Of a stretch of 64,000 bases of DNA, positions 1-9,062 are shown one piece after another. Numbering within the stretch: the first letter of the stretch is position 1; each line of letters opens with the position of its first letter. This DNA is from Burkholderiales bacterium 70-64 (GTDB taxonomy: Bacteria > Pseudomonadota > Gammaproteobacteria > Burkholderiales > Burkholderiaceae_E). Location: positions 1-64,000 of the forward strand of contig MKUQ01000036.1 of assembly GCA_001898645.1 (NCBI GenBank), in the 5' to 3' direction. The notes below the pieces were generated by a model, which saw only the letters and a program-made list of their open reading frames with translations, ran no database searches and was not told the DNA's origin. The position numbers and the translations under genes were made by a program.

Positions 1-77
1 CTCGTGAAACAGCGCCAAGTTGGCCAGGAAGGTCCGGGTCATGACTTTCGGTGCGCGCACGGAAACGGGGTCCTCGC

Positions 78-1250
78 TCAGGGTGGATCCGGGGGGCGGC
101 CCGGAGAACCGGCCGCCGACCCGGCATTTTGAACCGGATTCGGTTCGTCGCGGTGCGCAGCTTGCCCGGCCGGGCGCGACTGCGCAACCGGCGGGGCAGG
201 CGCCCGGCCAGGCGCCCGGCCGAGCGCCCAGGCGACGTGCTCGCGCACCATGGGCGACGGATCGCCGGCACGCGTCCGCAGCGCCGCGACGACCGATGCG
301 CCGCCGCCGGCGTTTCCCAAGGCCACCGCGATGTTGCGCAGCCAGCGCTCGTGGCCGATGCGCCGGATCGGCGAGCCGGCCAGGCGGGCCTCGAAATCGG
401 CGGCGCTCCAGGCGAACAGCTCCACCAGCGCGGCCGCATCGAGCCCGGCGCGCGGCGCGAACTCGCCGCCTTGCGGCTGCGCGTAGCGGTTCCACGGGCA
501 GGCGAGCTGGCAGTCGTCGCAGCCGTAGATACGGTTGCCGATCGCCGGGCGCAGCGCCTCGGGAATCGGGCCGTGCAGCTCGATGGTGAGGTAGGAGATG
601 CAGCGGCGCGCATCGACCCGGTACGGCGCCACGATGGCGCCCGTCGGGCAGGCATCGAGGCAGCGCGTGCAGCGACCGCAGTGATCGCCCACCTGCGCCG
701 AGGCCGGCAGGCGCAGGTCGGTGTACAGCGTGCCGAGGAAGAAGGTCGAGCCGCGCCGCGCATCGAGCAGCAGCGTGTGCTTGCCGCGCCAGCCCAGGCC
801 GGCGCGCCGTGCCAGCTCCGCTTCCATCACCGGTGCCGAGTCGCAGAAGACGCGGTACCCGAACGGACCCACCTGCGCCTCGATGCGCCCGGCCAGCCGC
901 TGCAGGCGCGCGCGCACCACCTTGTGGTAGTCGCGCCCCAGCGCATAGCGCGAGACGTAGGCGCGCTCGCCGTCGGCGAGCGTCGCCCAGGCGTGCTCGA
1001 CCCAGGCCGCGTCGGCCGGGGCGTAGTCCATGGTCACCATGATCGCGCTGACGGTGCCGGGCACCAGCTCGCCGGCGCGTGCCCGCTTCATGCCGTGGCG
1101 GGCCATATAATCCATCTCGCCGTGGAAGCCGGCCGCCAGCCAGGCAAGCAGGCCCGGTTCGGCATCGGCGAGGTCGACATCGGCCACGCCGAGCGAGGCG
1201 AAGCCGCACTCGTGCGCCCACGCCTGGAGCTGCTCGATTCGAAGGTCCAC
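78..1250 (-). CDS. queG: Epoxyqueuosine reductase QueG
   Basis: Cytosolic iron-sulfur and cobalamin enzyme that reduces epoxyqueuosine to queuosine in tRNA, the last step of Q synthesis. The 390-aa product (usual length about 380) has an N-terminal DUF1730 region, an FCDSAP segment with D137 as the likely catalytic acid, a ferredoxin-type cluster with C191, C194, C197 and C201, then C217 and the CDDCQLACP motif (C244, C247, C251), and a HEAT-like C-terminus. The last ~40 residues are Ala/Pro-rich and probably not conserved. It is divergent from tsaE, 30 bp away. queA and tgt of the same pathway lie at the other end of the window. Identification is firm. Confidence 0.96.
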   Translation of the reverse strand: MDLRIEQLQAWAHECGFASLGVADVDLADAEPGLLAWLAAGFHGEMDYMARHGMKRARAGELVPGTVSAIMVTMDYAPADAAWVEHAWATLADGERAYVSRYALGRDYHKVVRARLQRLAGRIEAQVGPFGYRVFCDSAPVMEAELARRAGLGWRGKHTLLLDARRGSTFFLGTLYTDLRLPASAQVGDHCGRCTRCLDACPTGAIVAPYRVDARRCISYLTIELHGPIPEALRPAIGNRIYGCDDCQLACPWNRYAQPQGGEFAPRAGLDAAALVELFAWSAADFEARLAGSPIRRIGHERWLRNIAVALGNAGGGASVVAALRTRAGDPSPMVREHVAWALGRAPGRAPAPPVAQSRPAGQAAHRDEPNPVQNAGSAAGSPGRPPDPP

Positions 1251-1280
1251 GCATCGATTCTAGGGCCTGCTCACTCTACG

Positions 1281-1766
1281 ATGTCCCTCACGCTGGAATT
1301 GCCCGATGCGGCGGCGACCGAACGCCTGGCCGCGCGGATCGCCGCCTGCCTGGAGCCCGGTTTCGTGCTGCACCTGTCGGGCGACCTGGGCGCGGGCAAG
1401 ACCACCTTCACTCGCGCCCTGTTGCGGGCGCTCGGTTATGCCGGGCGCGTCAAGAGCCCGACCTTCACTCTGCTGGAATCTTATGAACTATCGAGATTTC
1501 AGCTGTATCATTTTGATTTCTATAGGCTCTCATCCGATCGAGGCTGGCTCGATGCGGGGTTCGACGACTATCTCGACGGGCGCTCGGTGGCCGTCATCGA
1601 ATGGCCGGAGCGCGCCGGTGCGACCCTGCCCGCGCCCGACCTGCACCTGCGCCTGGCGTTCGACCCAGGCCGCGGCGAGCAGGCGCGGGTGGTCGAGCTG
1701 CGCGCGCCGACCCCGCGGGGGCGCGCATGCCTGACCACACTGGGGGTGGCCGGCGGCGGCTGCTGA
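1281..1766 (+). CDS. tsaE: tRNA threonylcarbamoyladenosine biosynthesis ATPase TsaE
   Basis: P-loop ATPase that works with TsaB and TsaD to place threonylcarbamoyl on A37 of ANN-decoding tRNAs. The 161-aa reading starts at the ATG giving MSLTLELP; the open frame continues upstream but only as the shadow of queG. The Walker A motif GDLGAGKTTF lies near residues 33-42, followed by the SPTFTLLE switch region and the FYRL segment typical of TsaE, and an IEWPER motif. The end overlaps the amiC start by 40 bp, so the two are probably cotranscribed; tsaE-amiC is a common proteobacterial pair. Bases 1481-1550 are locally less GC-rich than the rest of the gene. Confidence 0.95.
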   Translation: MSLTLELPDAAATERLAARIAACLEPGFVLHLSGDLGAGKTTFTRALLRALGYAGRVKSPTFTLLESYELSRFQLYHFDFYRLSSDRGWLDAGFDDYLDGRSVAVIEWPERAGATLPAPDLHLRLAFDPGRGEQARVVELRAPTPRGRACLTTLGVAGGGC

Positions 1767-3121
1767 AGGGCGGCGCACGCTCGGGGCTGCACCTGATCGC
1801 CGGGCGCGCCGCCCTGGCCGGTGCGCTGGCCGCGCTCGACGTGCCGCTGGCGCGGGCAGCATCCATCCTGGCCGTGCGCGTGTGGCCGGCACGCGACTAC
1901 ACGCGCGTGACGCTGGAGCTCGACGAGCCGATCAAGTCGACCCAGATGCAGCTGTCCGATCCGCCGCGGCTGGTGATCGACCTGGAGGGCCTGGAGATCG
2001 ACCTCGCCCTGCGCGAGCTGGTCGCCAAGATCCGCCCCGAGGATCCCTACATCGAGCAGGTGCGCGTGGGCCAGAACCGGCCGAAGGTGGCGCGCCTCGT
2101 CTTCGATCTCAAGACCGAGGTCGCGCCCAAGCTGTTCGCGCTGGCGCCGGTGGGCAATTACCGGCACCGGCTGGTGCTGGACCTGCACCCGGTGGTCGCG
2201 CCCGACCCTCTGAAGACCCTGCTCGAGGAGATGAACGGGCGCGACCGCGCCGCCGCGGCCGTGCCCGCACCGGCCCCCGCGCCGCCGCGCGACCCGATCG
2301 CGGCGCTGCTGCGCGATCGCGCCGGCGGCGAGCCGCCGGCGCGCGAGACAGCACCCGCGGCGGAGCCCCCGCGAGGCTCGGCCGCGGGCCGGCGCGCTCC
2401 GCCGGCCACGACCCGGCTGGTGACCATCGCGATCGATCCCGGCCACGGCGGCGAGGATCCCGGCGCGATCGGGCGCCGCGGCACGATGGAGAAGGACGTG
2501 GTGCTGCGCATCGGGCAGATGCTGCGCGAGCGCATCGACGCCGAGCCCGGCATGCGCGCATTCATGGTGCGCGATGCCGACTTCTTCGTGCCGCTCGCGC
2601 AGCGCGTGGCCAAGGCGCGGCGCGTGCAGGCCGACCTGTTCGTGTCGATCCACGCCGATGCCTTCGTCGAGCCGCACGCGCGCGGGGCTTCGGTGTACGT
2701 GCTCTCGGAGCGCGGCGCGACGAGCTCGGCCGCACGCTGGCTGGCACGCAAGGAAAACGCCTCGGACCTCATCGGCGGCGTGGACCTCGGCAGCCGCAAC
2801 CACGAGGTGCGCCAGATCCTGCTCGATCTCTCCACCACCGCGCAGATCAAGGATTCGAGCGTCCTCGGGCGCATCGTCCTCGCCGAGCTGGGCGGGGTCG
2901 GCGAGCTGCACAAGCCGCGCATCGAGCAGGCAGGTTTCGCGGTGCTCAAGGCGCCCGACATTCCCTCGATCCTGGTCGAGACCGCCTTCATCAGCAACCC
3001 CGGCGAGGAGCGCCGCCTGGCCGACACGCGCTACCAGGCACGCATCGCGCAGGCGATCTTCCGCGGCCTGCGCGCCTACCTGCGCAAGCACCCGAGCGCG
3101 CCCAAGGCGCGCACCACCTGA
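1727..3121 (+). CDS. amiC: N-acetylmuramoyl-L-alanine amidase AmiC, Tat-exported
   Basis: Periplasmic zinc amidase that cleaves the bond between N-acetylmuramic acid and L-alanine to split septal peptidoglycan during daughter-cell separation. From the ATG inside the tsaE end the product is 464 aa. It starts with a twin-arginine-like leader (GRRRLLKGG at 8-16, then a hydrophobic run to about residue 44), followed by an AMIN domain (about 45-155), an Ala/Pro linker, and an Amidase_3 domain (about 230-455). Visible zinc ligands are H240 in DPGHGG, E255 in TMEKDV and H309 in SIHADA; the catalytic glutamate is E418 in VETAFISN. The start was chosen because it gives the Tat signal directly. Confidence 0.95.
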   Translation: MPDHTGGGRRRLLKGGARSGLHLIAGRAALAGALAALDVPLARAASILAVRVWPARDYTRVTLELDEPIKSTQMQLSDPPRLVIDLEGLEIDLALRELVAKIRPEDPYIEQVRVGQNRPKVARLVFDLKTEVAPKLFALAPVGNYRHRLVLDLHPVVAPDPLKTLLEEMNGRDRAAAAVPAPAPAPPRDPIAALLRDRAGGEPPARETAPAAEPPRGSAAGRRAPPATTRLVTIAIDPGHGGEDPGAIGRRGTMEKDVVLRIGQMLRERIDAEPGMRAFMVRDADFFVPLAQRVAKARRVQADLFVSIHADAFVEPHARGASVYVLSERGATSSAARWLARKENASDLIGGVDLGSRNHEVRQILLDLSTTAQIKDSSVLGRIVLAELGGVGELHKPRIEQAGFAVLKAPDIPSILVETAFISNPGEERRLADTRYQARIAQAIFRGLRAYLRKHPSAPKARTT

Positions 3122-3163
3122 TACGGCCTGGCGCCCGCTCGCATGACTGCGTCGGGGCGCCTT
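3119..3163. repeat. Intergenic repeat copy A with hairpin, amiC/regulator convergent gap
   Basis: The segment begins at the amiC stop codon with TGATACGGCCT and ends with CGGGGCGCCT. A closely similar segment occurs at 9017-9060 in the same position relative to miaA. Arms GGCGCC at 3130-3135 and 3156-3161 can pair. It lies between two converging genes and may act as a transcription terminator, although there is no T-run. Confidence 0.5.
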
Positions 3164-3200
3164 ACGCGCAAGAGCACCGACCGCCTTGCCGCGAGCGCGC

Positions 3201-3899
3201 TCACCAGCTCTGCTGCTGGGGCGCGGTCTCCTCGGGCTGCTCGAGGCGGTAGCCGATGCCGCGCAGCGTGCTGATGCGCGCACCGGTGCCCGAGAGCTTG
3301 GTGCGCAGGCGCGAGACGTAGACCTCGATCGCATTCGGCGCGAGCTGCTCGTCCCAGCCGGCGATGGCGCGCAGCAGGCGCTCCTTGGTGACGGCTGTGC
3401 CGGCATGCAGCACGAGATACTCGAGGATCGACCATTCGCGCGGGGTCAGGTCGATGGGCACCGAGCCGTGTCGTACCTCGCGCTTGCGGCTGTCGATCAC
3501 CAGCTCGCCGCAGGTGATCACGTCGGCACGCGGCACGCCGCCGTTGTGTCGCGTGAGCGCGCGCGCGCGCGCTACCAGCTCGCGCGCATCGAACGGCACG
3601 TTCAGGTGATCGTCGGCGCCGGCATCGATGGCCGCGATGCGCGTGTCGGCCGCCTCGGGCGCGCTCAGGATCAGCACCGGCAGGCGGATGCGCTGCTGGC
3701 GCAGCGCGCGCAGCCATTCGAGCCCCGGCTCGGGCTCGCGTTCGAGATCGAGCACGATGCCGTCGAAATGCCCGCCGCGCAGCACCGGGTCGGCCTGCGC
3801 AGGCTGGTCGACGATGTCGATCGCATTGCCGGCCTCGCGCAGCGGCGCCAGGATGCGCGCCGATGCCGCTTCATCGTTGGATACGACCAGGATCTTCAT
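3201..3899 (-). CDS. OmpR-family response regulator with degenerate receiver domain
   Basis: A 232-aa DNA-binding regulator: receiver domain about 1-115 and winged-helix Trans_reg_C domain about 135-222 (LTPREWSILEYLVLH, then VYVSRLRTKL and GIGYRLE). The receiver keeps D51 as a possible phosphoryl acceptor and S80, but the acidic pocket is reduced (VSND at residues 6-9 instead of a paired acidic motif) and the nearly invariant lysine is replaced by V102 (DDHLNVPF where families show DDYLTKPF). No histidine kinase gene is adjacent. I infer an orphan regulator whose output may not depend on ordinary phosphorylation. It converges on amiC and reads away from dedA. Target genes cannot be named. 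Confidence 0.85.
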   Translation of the reverse strand: MKILVVSNDEAASARILAPLREAGNAIDIVDQPAQADPVLRGGHFDGIVLDLEREPEPGLEWLRALRQQRIRLPVLILSAPEAADTRIAAIDAGADDHLNVPFDARELVARARALTRHNGGVPRADVITCGELVIDSRKREVRHGSVPIDLTPREWSILEYLVLHAGTAVTKERLLRAIAGWDEQLAPNAIEVYVSRLRTKLSGTGARISTLRGIGYRLEQPEETAPQQQSW

Positions 3900-4123
3900 G
3901 GTTGCCGGCCGACCGTCTCCGATCGGCGTGGGTTCACCGCTTTACCGACACCCGATCGGCGGCCGGATATCGGCACCCGGAACGACTCGCGCAATCATTC
4001 TATCGCGCATCGCCGCGCACCCTCCAGAGAAACGCGAGCGCGCGCAGGTGCCTGGCGCGTCGACCGTGAGCGCATCAGGCGCCGAAGGAACAGAGTGTCG
4101 TAAGGAGAGGAAAAGACGCCGCT

Positions 4124-4792
4124 TCAGCGCGCAACGGCGCCTTCGCGGCGCAGCCGGCGCGCGCGCAGCAGGTGGCGCAGCACCTCGAAGAGCGCCGGCA
4201 GCCCGGGGATGACGATCATCGCCAGCGTCACCCACTGGAAGTTCGCCCGCACCCAATCCGTATTGCCGAAAAGGTAGCCGATGCCGGTGAGCGCACCGAC
4301 CCACAGCAGCGCGCCGGTGACGTTGTACAGCGCGAACCTGGCGTAGCTCATCTGGGCGACGCCGGCGACGAAGGGCGCGAAGGTGCGCACGAAAGGCAGG
4401 AATCGCGCCACGATGATCGTGATGCCGCCGTGGCGTTCGTAGAAGGCGTGGGTACGCTCGAATGCCGCCTTGTTGAACAGGCGCGACTGCTCCCAGCCGA
4501 ACACGCGCGGCCCGAAGTAGCTGCCCGCCGCATAGTTGACGGCGTCGCCGAGCACCGCCGCCACGACCAGCAGCACCATCAGCAGCGGCAGGTTCATCGC
4601 GCCGACGCCGGCGATCGCGCCGGCGACGAACAGCAGGGAGTCGCCCGGCAGGAACGGCATCACCACCAGGCCGGTCTCGACGAAGATGACCACGAACAGC
4701 AGCCCGTACACCCACGGCCCGAACTGCGCGACGGCTTCGGCGAGGTGGCGATCGAGATGCAGGAAGACGTCGACGAGCTGCGAAAAGTCCAT
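4124..4792 (-). CDS. DedA-family inner-membrane protein
   Basis: A 222-aa integral membrane protein of the DedA/VTT superfamily, whose members translocate lipids and support envelope homeostasis. Features seen: the ETGLVVMPFLPGDSLLFVAG segment near residues 38-57, which holds the conserved acidic residue and the PGD motif, an internal GRFLPFVRTF-like segment (VARFLPFVRTF) with conserved arginines, and four to five hydrophobic stretches. The C-terminus is basic. The gene is divergent from mutL (38 bp between start codons). The specific paralogue (YqjA-, YohD- or DedA-like) cannot be told from sequence alone. Confidence 0.9.
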   Translation of the reverse strand: MDFSQLVDVFLHLDRHLAEAVAQFGPWVYGLLFVVIFVETGLVVMPFLPGDSLLFVAGAIAGVGAMNLPLLMVLLVVAAVLGDAVNYAAGSYFGPRVFGWEQSRLFNKAAFERTHAFYERHGGITIIVARFLPFVRTFAPFVAGVAQMSYARFALYNVTGALLWVGALTGIGYLFGNTDWVRANFQWVTLAMIVIPGLPALFEVLRHLLRARRLRREGAVAR

Positions 4793-4830
4793 GGCGGCGG
4801 ATGTTACACGGGGCTCCCTATAATCACCGG

Positions 4831-6810
4831 ATGACCGCTCCCGCCGCCGTGCGCCCCATCGCCCTGCTCCCCGACCGGCTGATCAGCCAGATCGCCGCCG
4901 GTGAAGTGGTCGAGCGCCCGGCCTCGGTGGTACGCGAGCTGCTCGAGAACGCCATCGACGCCGGCGCAAGCCGCGTGAGCCTGCGCATCGAGGAGGGCGG
5001 CATCCGGCGCATCGTGGTGGCCGACGACGGCTGCGGCATCCCCGCCGCCGAGCTGCCGCTGGCGCTCACGCGCCACGCCACCAGCAAGATCGCCTCGCTC
5101 GAGGAGCTCGAGCGCGTGGCCACGCTCGGGTTCCGCGGCGAGGCGCTGGCCTCGATCGCCTCGGTAGCCCAGGTGCGCGTGCTCAGCCGCACCGCCGGCG
5201 CTCCGGCGGCGGCGCGCATCGACAGCGCCGGCGGCGCGATGGCGCCGGCCGCCGGGCCGGTGGGCACCACCGTCGAGGTGCTCGACCTCTACTCGCACAC
5301 GCCGGCGCGTCGCAAGTTCCTCAAGACGCCGGCCACCGAGGCGGCGCACTGCATGGAAGCCTTCCGGCGCGTGGCGCTGGCGCACGAGCGCATCGAGTTC
5401 GAGCTGCAGGTCGACGAGCGGCGCAGCGAGCGCCTGGCCGCGAGCGACTGGCGCACGCGCGCGCTCGAAGCGCTCGGCGAGGAATACGTGCGCGCGTATC
5501 GCCTCGTCGAGGCACAGGCGGGGCCGCTCCGGCTGTGGGGCGTGCTGGGCGCACCCACCGTGAATCGCTCGCGCGCCGACCGCCAGTTCCTCTACGTGAA
5601 CGGACGCTTCGTGCGCGACCGCCTGCTCGGCTACGCGCTCAAGCAGGCCTACTCCGACATGATGCACGGCGATCGCCACGCGGCCTGGGTGCTGTTCATC
5701 GCCATCGACCCGTCGCTGGTGGACGTGAACGTGCATCCGGCCAAGACCGAGGTGCGCTTTCGCGATCCCGGCGCCCTGCGCTCGTTCGTGTTCCACGCAG
5801 TGAGCGATGCGCTGCGCGCGACCGCCGCGGAGCGGCCGGCCGGAGCGCCGCAGCACGACGCATCCGCGATGCGCTCCGCCGCAGCCCGGCCCACGCCCAC
5901 CCCGGCCGCGGTCAATCGCAGCCTCGCCTTCTACGCGCCCGGCGAGATCGACCGCGCGCTCGCTCCGCGGCCCGCGCCGGGGCCCGGGCCGGCGCAGCCC
6001 GTGCACGCCGCCGAGGCGGCCGGCGCGCCGTACGGATTCGAGACCGCTGCGGGCGCCGCCGGGCCCGTGGCCGCCTCGCCTGCCGCCGCTTCGTCCGCGC
6101 CTGCCGCCGCTTCGTCCGCGCCTGCCGAAGCTGTGATCGCCGCGGCTGGCGAGCACGCATTCGCCGAGTCCACGGCCGCCGCATCCGCAGCCGGCGAGCC
6201 TGCCGCAGCACAGGCGGCCCCGGACGAGCACCCGCTCGGCCACGCCCTCGCGCAGCTGCACGGCACCTGGATCCTGGCGCAGAACCGCCATGGCCTGGTG
6301 GTGGTGGACATGCACGCGGCGCACGAGCGCATCGTCTACGAGCGCATGAAGGCCGCGCTCGCGGCCACCGCCCTGCCGACGCAGCCGCTGCTGGTGCCGG
6401 TCACCTTCCGCGCCGATGCGCTCGAGGTGCGCGCGGTGGAGGACGAAGCCGCCACGCTGCAGGCGCTGGGCCTCGATCTCTCGGTGATGTCGCCCACGAC
6501 GATCGCGGTGCGCGCGGTGCCGGCGCCGCTGGCGCGCGGCGACGTGGCCGCGCTGGCACGCGCGGTGCTCGCCGAGCTCCTCGAGTACGGCGCCACGCGC
6601 GTGCTCGCCGAGCGGCGCGACGCCCTGCTCGCGACGATGGCCTGCCACGCCGCGGTGCGTGCCAATCGGCGGCTCTCGCTCGACGAGATGGATGCGCTGC
6701 TGCGCGAGATGGAGCGTACGCCGGGGGCCGACCAGTGCAACCACGGCCGCCCGACCTGGGTCCAGCTGCCGCTGGCCGAGCTCGATCACTGGTTCCTGCG
6801 CGGGCGCTGA
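4831..6810 (+). CDS. mutL: DNA mismatch repair protein MutL, endonuclease type
   Basis: Matchmaker ATPase of mismatch repair, acting between MutS and the nicking step. The 659-aa product starts at the ATG giving [10 protein letters not shown]. The N-terminal GHKL ATPase (about 15-330) shows [17 protein letters not shown] and [13 protein letters not shown] long Ala/Pro-rich linker (about 345-475) contains a tandem 21-bp duplication at 6076-6125. The C-terminal dimerisation domain carries [12 protein letters not shown] at 493-504, matching the DxHA(x)2E(x)4E metal-binding motif of nicking MutL proteins with Q changed to M, plus CHAAVRAN and CNHGRPT. This fits bacteria without MutH. The stop overlaps the start of the transporter gene by one base. 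Confidence 0.96.
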   Translation: MTAPAAVRPIALLPDRLISQIAAGEVVERPASVVRELLENAIDAGASRVSLRIEEGGIRRIVVADDGCGIPAAELPLALTRHATSKIASLEELERVATLGFRGEALASIASVAQVRVLSRTAGAPAAARIDSAGGAMAPAAGPVGTTVEVLDLYSHTPARRKFLKTPATEAAHCMEAFRRVALAHERIEFELQVDERRSERLAASDWRTRALEALGEEYVRAYRLVEAQAGPLRLWGVLGAPTVNRSRADRQFLYVNGRFVRDRLLGYALKQAYSDMMHGDRHAAWVLFIAIDPSLVDVNVHPAKTEVRFRDPGALRSFVFHAVSDALRATAAERPAGAPQHDASAMRSAAARPTPTPAAVNRSLAFYAPGEIDRALAPRPAPGPGPAQPVHAAEAAGAPYGFETAAGAAGPVAASPAAASSAPAAASSAPAEAVIAAAGEHAFAESTAAASAAGEPAAAQAAPDEHPLGHALAQLHGTWILAQNRHGLVVVDMHAAHERIVYERMKAALAATALPTQPLLVPVTFRADALEVRAVEDEAATLQALGLDLSVMSPTTIAVRAVPAPLARGDVAALARAVLAELLEYGATRVLAERRDALLATMACHAAVRANRRLSLDEMDALLREMERTPGADQCNHGRPTWVQLPLAELDHWFLRGR

Positions 6811-8042
6811 TGCCGCGCCCGATCGCCGACGTCCCGGCCGGCCTGCTCCTGCTGCTGACCGGCCTCCTGGCGCTGCAACCGCTCTCGACCGACCTCTACC
6901 TCGCTTCGCTGCCGGCCTTGCGCGGGCACTTCCAGGCCTCGGTGTCGGCGGTGCAGCTCACCCTGTCGGCGTTTCTCGCCGGCTTCGCGCTGAGCCAGCT
7001 GGTGGCCGGCCCGCTGTCGGACCGCTTCGGGCGCCGCCCGGTGGCGATCGCCGGCTGCACGCTCTTCACCGCCGCCTCGCTCGCCGGCGTCCTCGCTCCC
7101 TCGCTCGGGGTGCTGATCGCCGCACGCGTGCTGCAGGCGATCGGCGTGTGCTGCACGGTGGTGTGCGCGCGCGCGATCGTGCGCGATCTCTACGAAGCCG
7201 AGGCCGGGGCGAGGGTGCTGTCGCGCGCGCTGATGTGGATGGGCGTGGCGCCGATCGCCGGTCCGGTGGCCGGCGGCCTGCTGCAGGCGACGTTCGGCTG
7301 GCGGGCGAACTTCGGCCTGCTCGCCGCGGCGGGCGCGCTCGTGCTGGCCGCCGCATGGCACACCCTGCGGGAGACCAACCGCCATCGCAACCCGGCTGCG
7401 ACCGACGCCGCGACGCTCGCGCGCAACTACGCGCGCATCGCCGCCTCGCGCCGCTTCTGGGCCTATGCGCTGCCGGTCACCGGCAGCTACAGCGCGCTGT
7501 TCTGCTTCATCTCCACCTCGTCGTTCGTCCTCATCGGGATCTTCGGCATCCCGGCACGCCAGTTCGGCTTCGTCTACGCGCTGGTGACGACGGGCTACAT
7601 GCTGGGCGCGATGGCGGTGCGCCGCGCGGTGGGCCGCTTCGGCCTGGTGGGGTCGATCCGGCTCGGCGCGAGCGTGGCGCTGGCTGCTGCCGCATGCCTG
7701 GCCGCGCTCGCGCTCGCCGACGTGCGCTCGCCGTGGGCGGTGGTGGTGCCGATGTTCGGCGTCGTGGCCGCGCACGGCTTCATCCAGCCGTGCTGCCAGA
7801 TCGGCGCCATCGATCCGTTCCCGCGCCAGGCCGGCGCCGCCGCGGCGCTGCTGGGCTTCGTCATGCTGGCGGTGTCCGCTTCGGCGGGCTGGGCGGTGGG
7901 CGCGCTGCACGACGGCGGCACCCGCCCGCTGGCGCTCGGCGTGGCCTCGAGCGCCGCCCTGTGCGCACTCGCCGCGTGGGCCCTGCTGCGGCGCGACGCA
8001 TCGGCCCCCGGGCAGGCCGGCACGGCGCGGGAGGCGGCATGA
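6810..8042 (+). CDS. Bcr/CflA-type multidrug efflux MFS transporter
   Basis: A 410-aa inner-membrane drug:proton antiporter of the major facilitator superfamily with about 12 hydrophobic segments. Family marks are [12 protein letters not shown] near residues 26-37 (the DMYLPALP-like motif of Bcr/CflA) and the loop 2-3 signature [12 protein letters not shown]. The start ATG overlaps the mutL stop (TGATG) and the end overlaps the miaA start (ATGA), so the three genes are translationally coupled. The substrate is not predictable; bicyclomycin, sulfonamides and chloramphenicol are known for relatives. Confidence 0.88.
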   Translation: MPRPIADVPAGLLLLLTGLLALQPLSTDLYLASLPALRGHFQASVSAVQLTLSAFLAGFALSQLVAGPLSDRFGRRPVAIAGCTLFTAASLAGVLAPSLGVLIAARVLQAIGVCCTVVCARAIVRDLYEAEAGARVLSRALMWMGVAPIAGPVAGGLLQATFGWRANFGLLAAAGALVLAAAWHTLRETNRHRNPAATDAATLARNYARIAASRRFWAYALPVTGSYSALFCFISTSSFVLIGIFGIPARQFGFVYALVTTGYMLGAMAVRRAVGRFGLVGSIRLGASVALAAAACLAALALADVRSPWAVVVPMFGVVAAHGFIQPCCQIGAIDPFPRQAGAAAALLGFVMLAVSASAGWAVGALHDGGTRPLALGVASSAALCALAAWALLRRDASAPGQAGTAREAA

Positions 8043-9019
8043 CGGCCGGCCCCGGCACGCCGCTGGTGCTGCTGCTCGGACCGACCGCCTCGGGCAAGAG
8101 CGCGCTGGCGCTCGATCTGGCCCGGCGGCTGCCGATCGAGATCGTCAGCGTGGATTCGGCGCAGGTCTATCGCGGCATGGACATCGGCACCGCCAAGCCG
8201 GATGCCGCCGAGCGCGCCGCGGTGCCCCATCACCTGATCGACATCGCCGATCCGGGCGAGCGCTATTCGGCGGCGCGCTTCGCCGCGGACGCGCGCGCGG
8301 CGATCGCCGACATCCGCGCGCGCGGACGCCTGCCGCTGCTGGCCGGCGGCACCATGCTGTACGCGCGTGCGCTCGTCGAGGGCCTGCATCCGCTGCCGGG
8401 CGCCGACGCGGCGCTGCGCCGGCGGCTCGAGGAAGAGGCACGCTCGCTCGGCTGGCCTGCGTTGCACGCGCGGCTGGCGCGCGTGGACCCGGCCACCGCG
8501 GCGCGGCTGGCACCGGGCGATGCGCAGCGCATCCAGCGCGCGCTCGAGGTCTTCGAGCTGAGCGGGCGGCCGCTGTCGCACTGGCTCGCCGCGCCATCGG
8601 AACGAGCGGCGCACGGCGACACCTCCGGCGAGCCGTGCCGCCCCTCGGCGCAGCAGCACGTGACGATCGCGCTCGAACCCTCGCAGCGCACGGCGCTGCA
8701 TGCGCGCATCGCCGATCGCCTGCATGCGATGGTGCGCGCCGGGCTGGTCGAGGAGGTGCGCGCGCTGCGTGCGCGCGGCGATCTCTCGCCGGAGCTGCCT
8801 TCGATGCGCTGCGTCGGCTATCGCCAGGTCTGGGCGTGGCTCGACGCCGGCGGCCCGATCGAGCCGATGATCGAGGCTGCCATCGCCGCCACCCGCCAGC
8901 TGGCCAAGCGCCAGCTCACCTGGCTGCGCGGCATGCCCGATCGCATCGTGGTCGATTGCCTCGCCGCCGATGCCCCGGCGCGCGTGCTCGAGGCGCTGCG
9001 CCGCGCCTGGCGGCTGTGA
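8039..9019 (+). CDS. miaA: tRNA dimethylallyltransferase MiaA
   Basis: Transfers a dimethylallyl group to A37 of tRNAs that read codons starting with U, first step toward ms2i6A. The 326-aa product has the P-loop [10 protein letters not shown] at about 14-23, the [16 protein letters not shown] motif, the [12 protein letters not shown] segment and the C-terminal RCVGYRQVW and [13 protein letters not shown] motifs. An extra loop of about 20 residues (around 189-208) is not part of the common core. The start overlaps the stop of the transporter (ATGA). mutL next to miaA is an old proteobacterial arrangement. Confidence 0.96.
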   Translation: MTAGPGTPLVLLLGPTASGKSALALDLARRLPIEIVSVDSAQVYRGMDIGTAKPDAAERAAVPHHLIDIADPGERYSAARFAADARAAIADIRARGRLPLLAGGTMLYARALVEGLHPLPGADAALRRRLEEEARSLGWPALHARLARVDPATAARLAPGDAQRIQRALEVFELSGRPLSHWLAAPSERAAHGDTSGEPCRPSAQQHVTIALEPSQRTALHARIADRLHAMVRAGLVEEVRALRARGDLSPELPSMRCVGYRQVWAWLDAGGPIEPMIEAAIAATRQLAKRQLTWLRGMPDRIVVDCLAADAPARVLEALRRAWRL

Positions 9020-9062
9020 TACGGCCTTGCGTTCGTTCGCAGAACGAGGCGGGGCGCCTCGT
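9017..9062. terminator. Convergent miaA/tamB hairpin, repeat copy B
   Basis: Starts at the miaA stop with the same TGATACGGCCT as the copy at 3119. It contains a strong stem ACGAGGCG (9044-9051) / CGCCTCGT (9055-9062) with a 3-base loop and a smaller CGTTC/GAACG stem just before it. The stem runs into the tamB stop codon. It is a likely bidirectional terminator without a T-run. Confidence 0.5.

Noticed and set aside
1-42. Possible start of a further minus-strand gene (MTRTFLANLALFHE)
   Set aside because: Only 14 codons are visible, with no ribosome site or recognisable family; it cannot be separated from chance.
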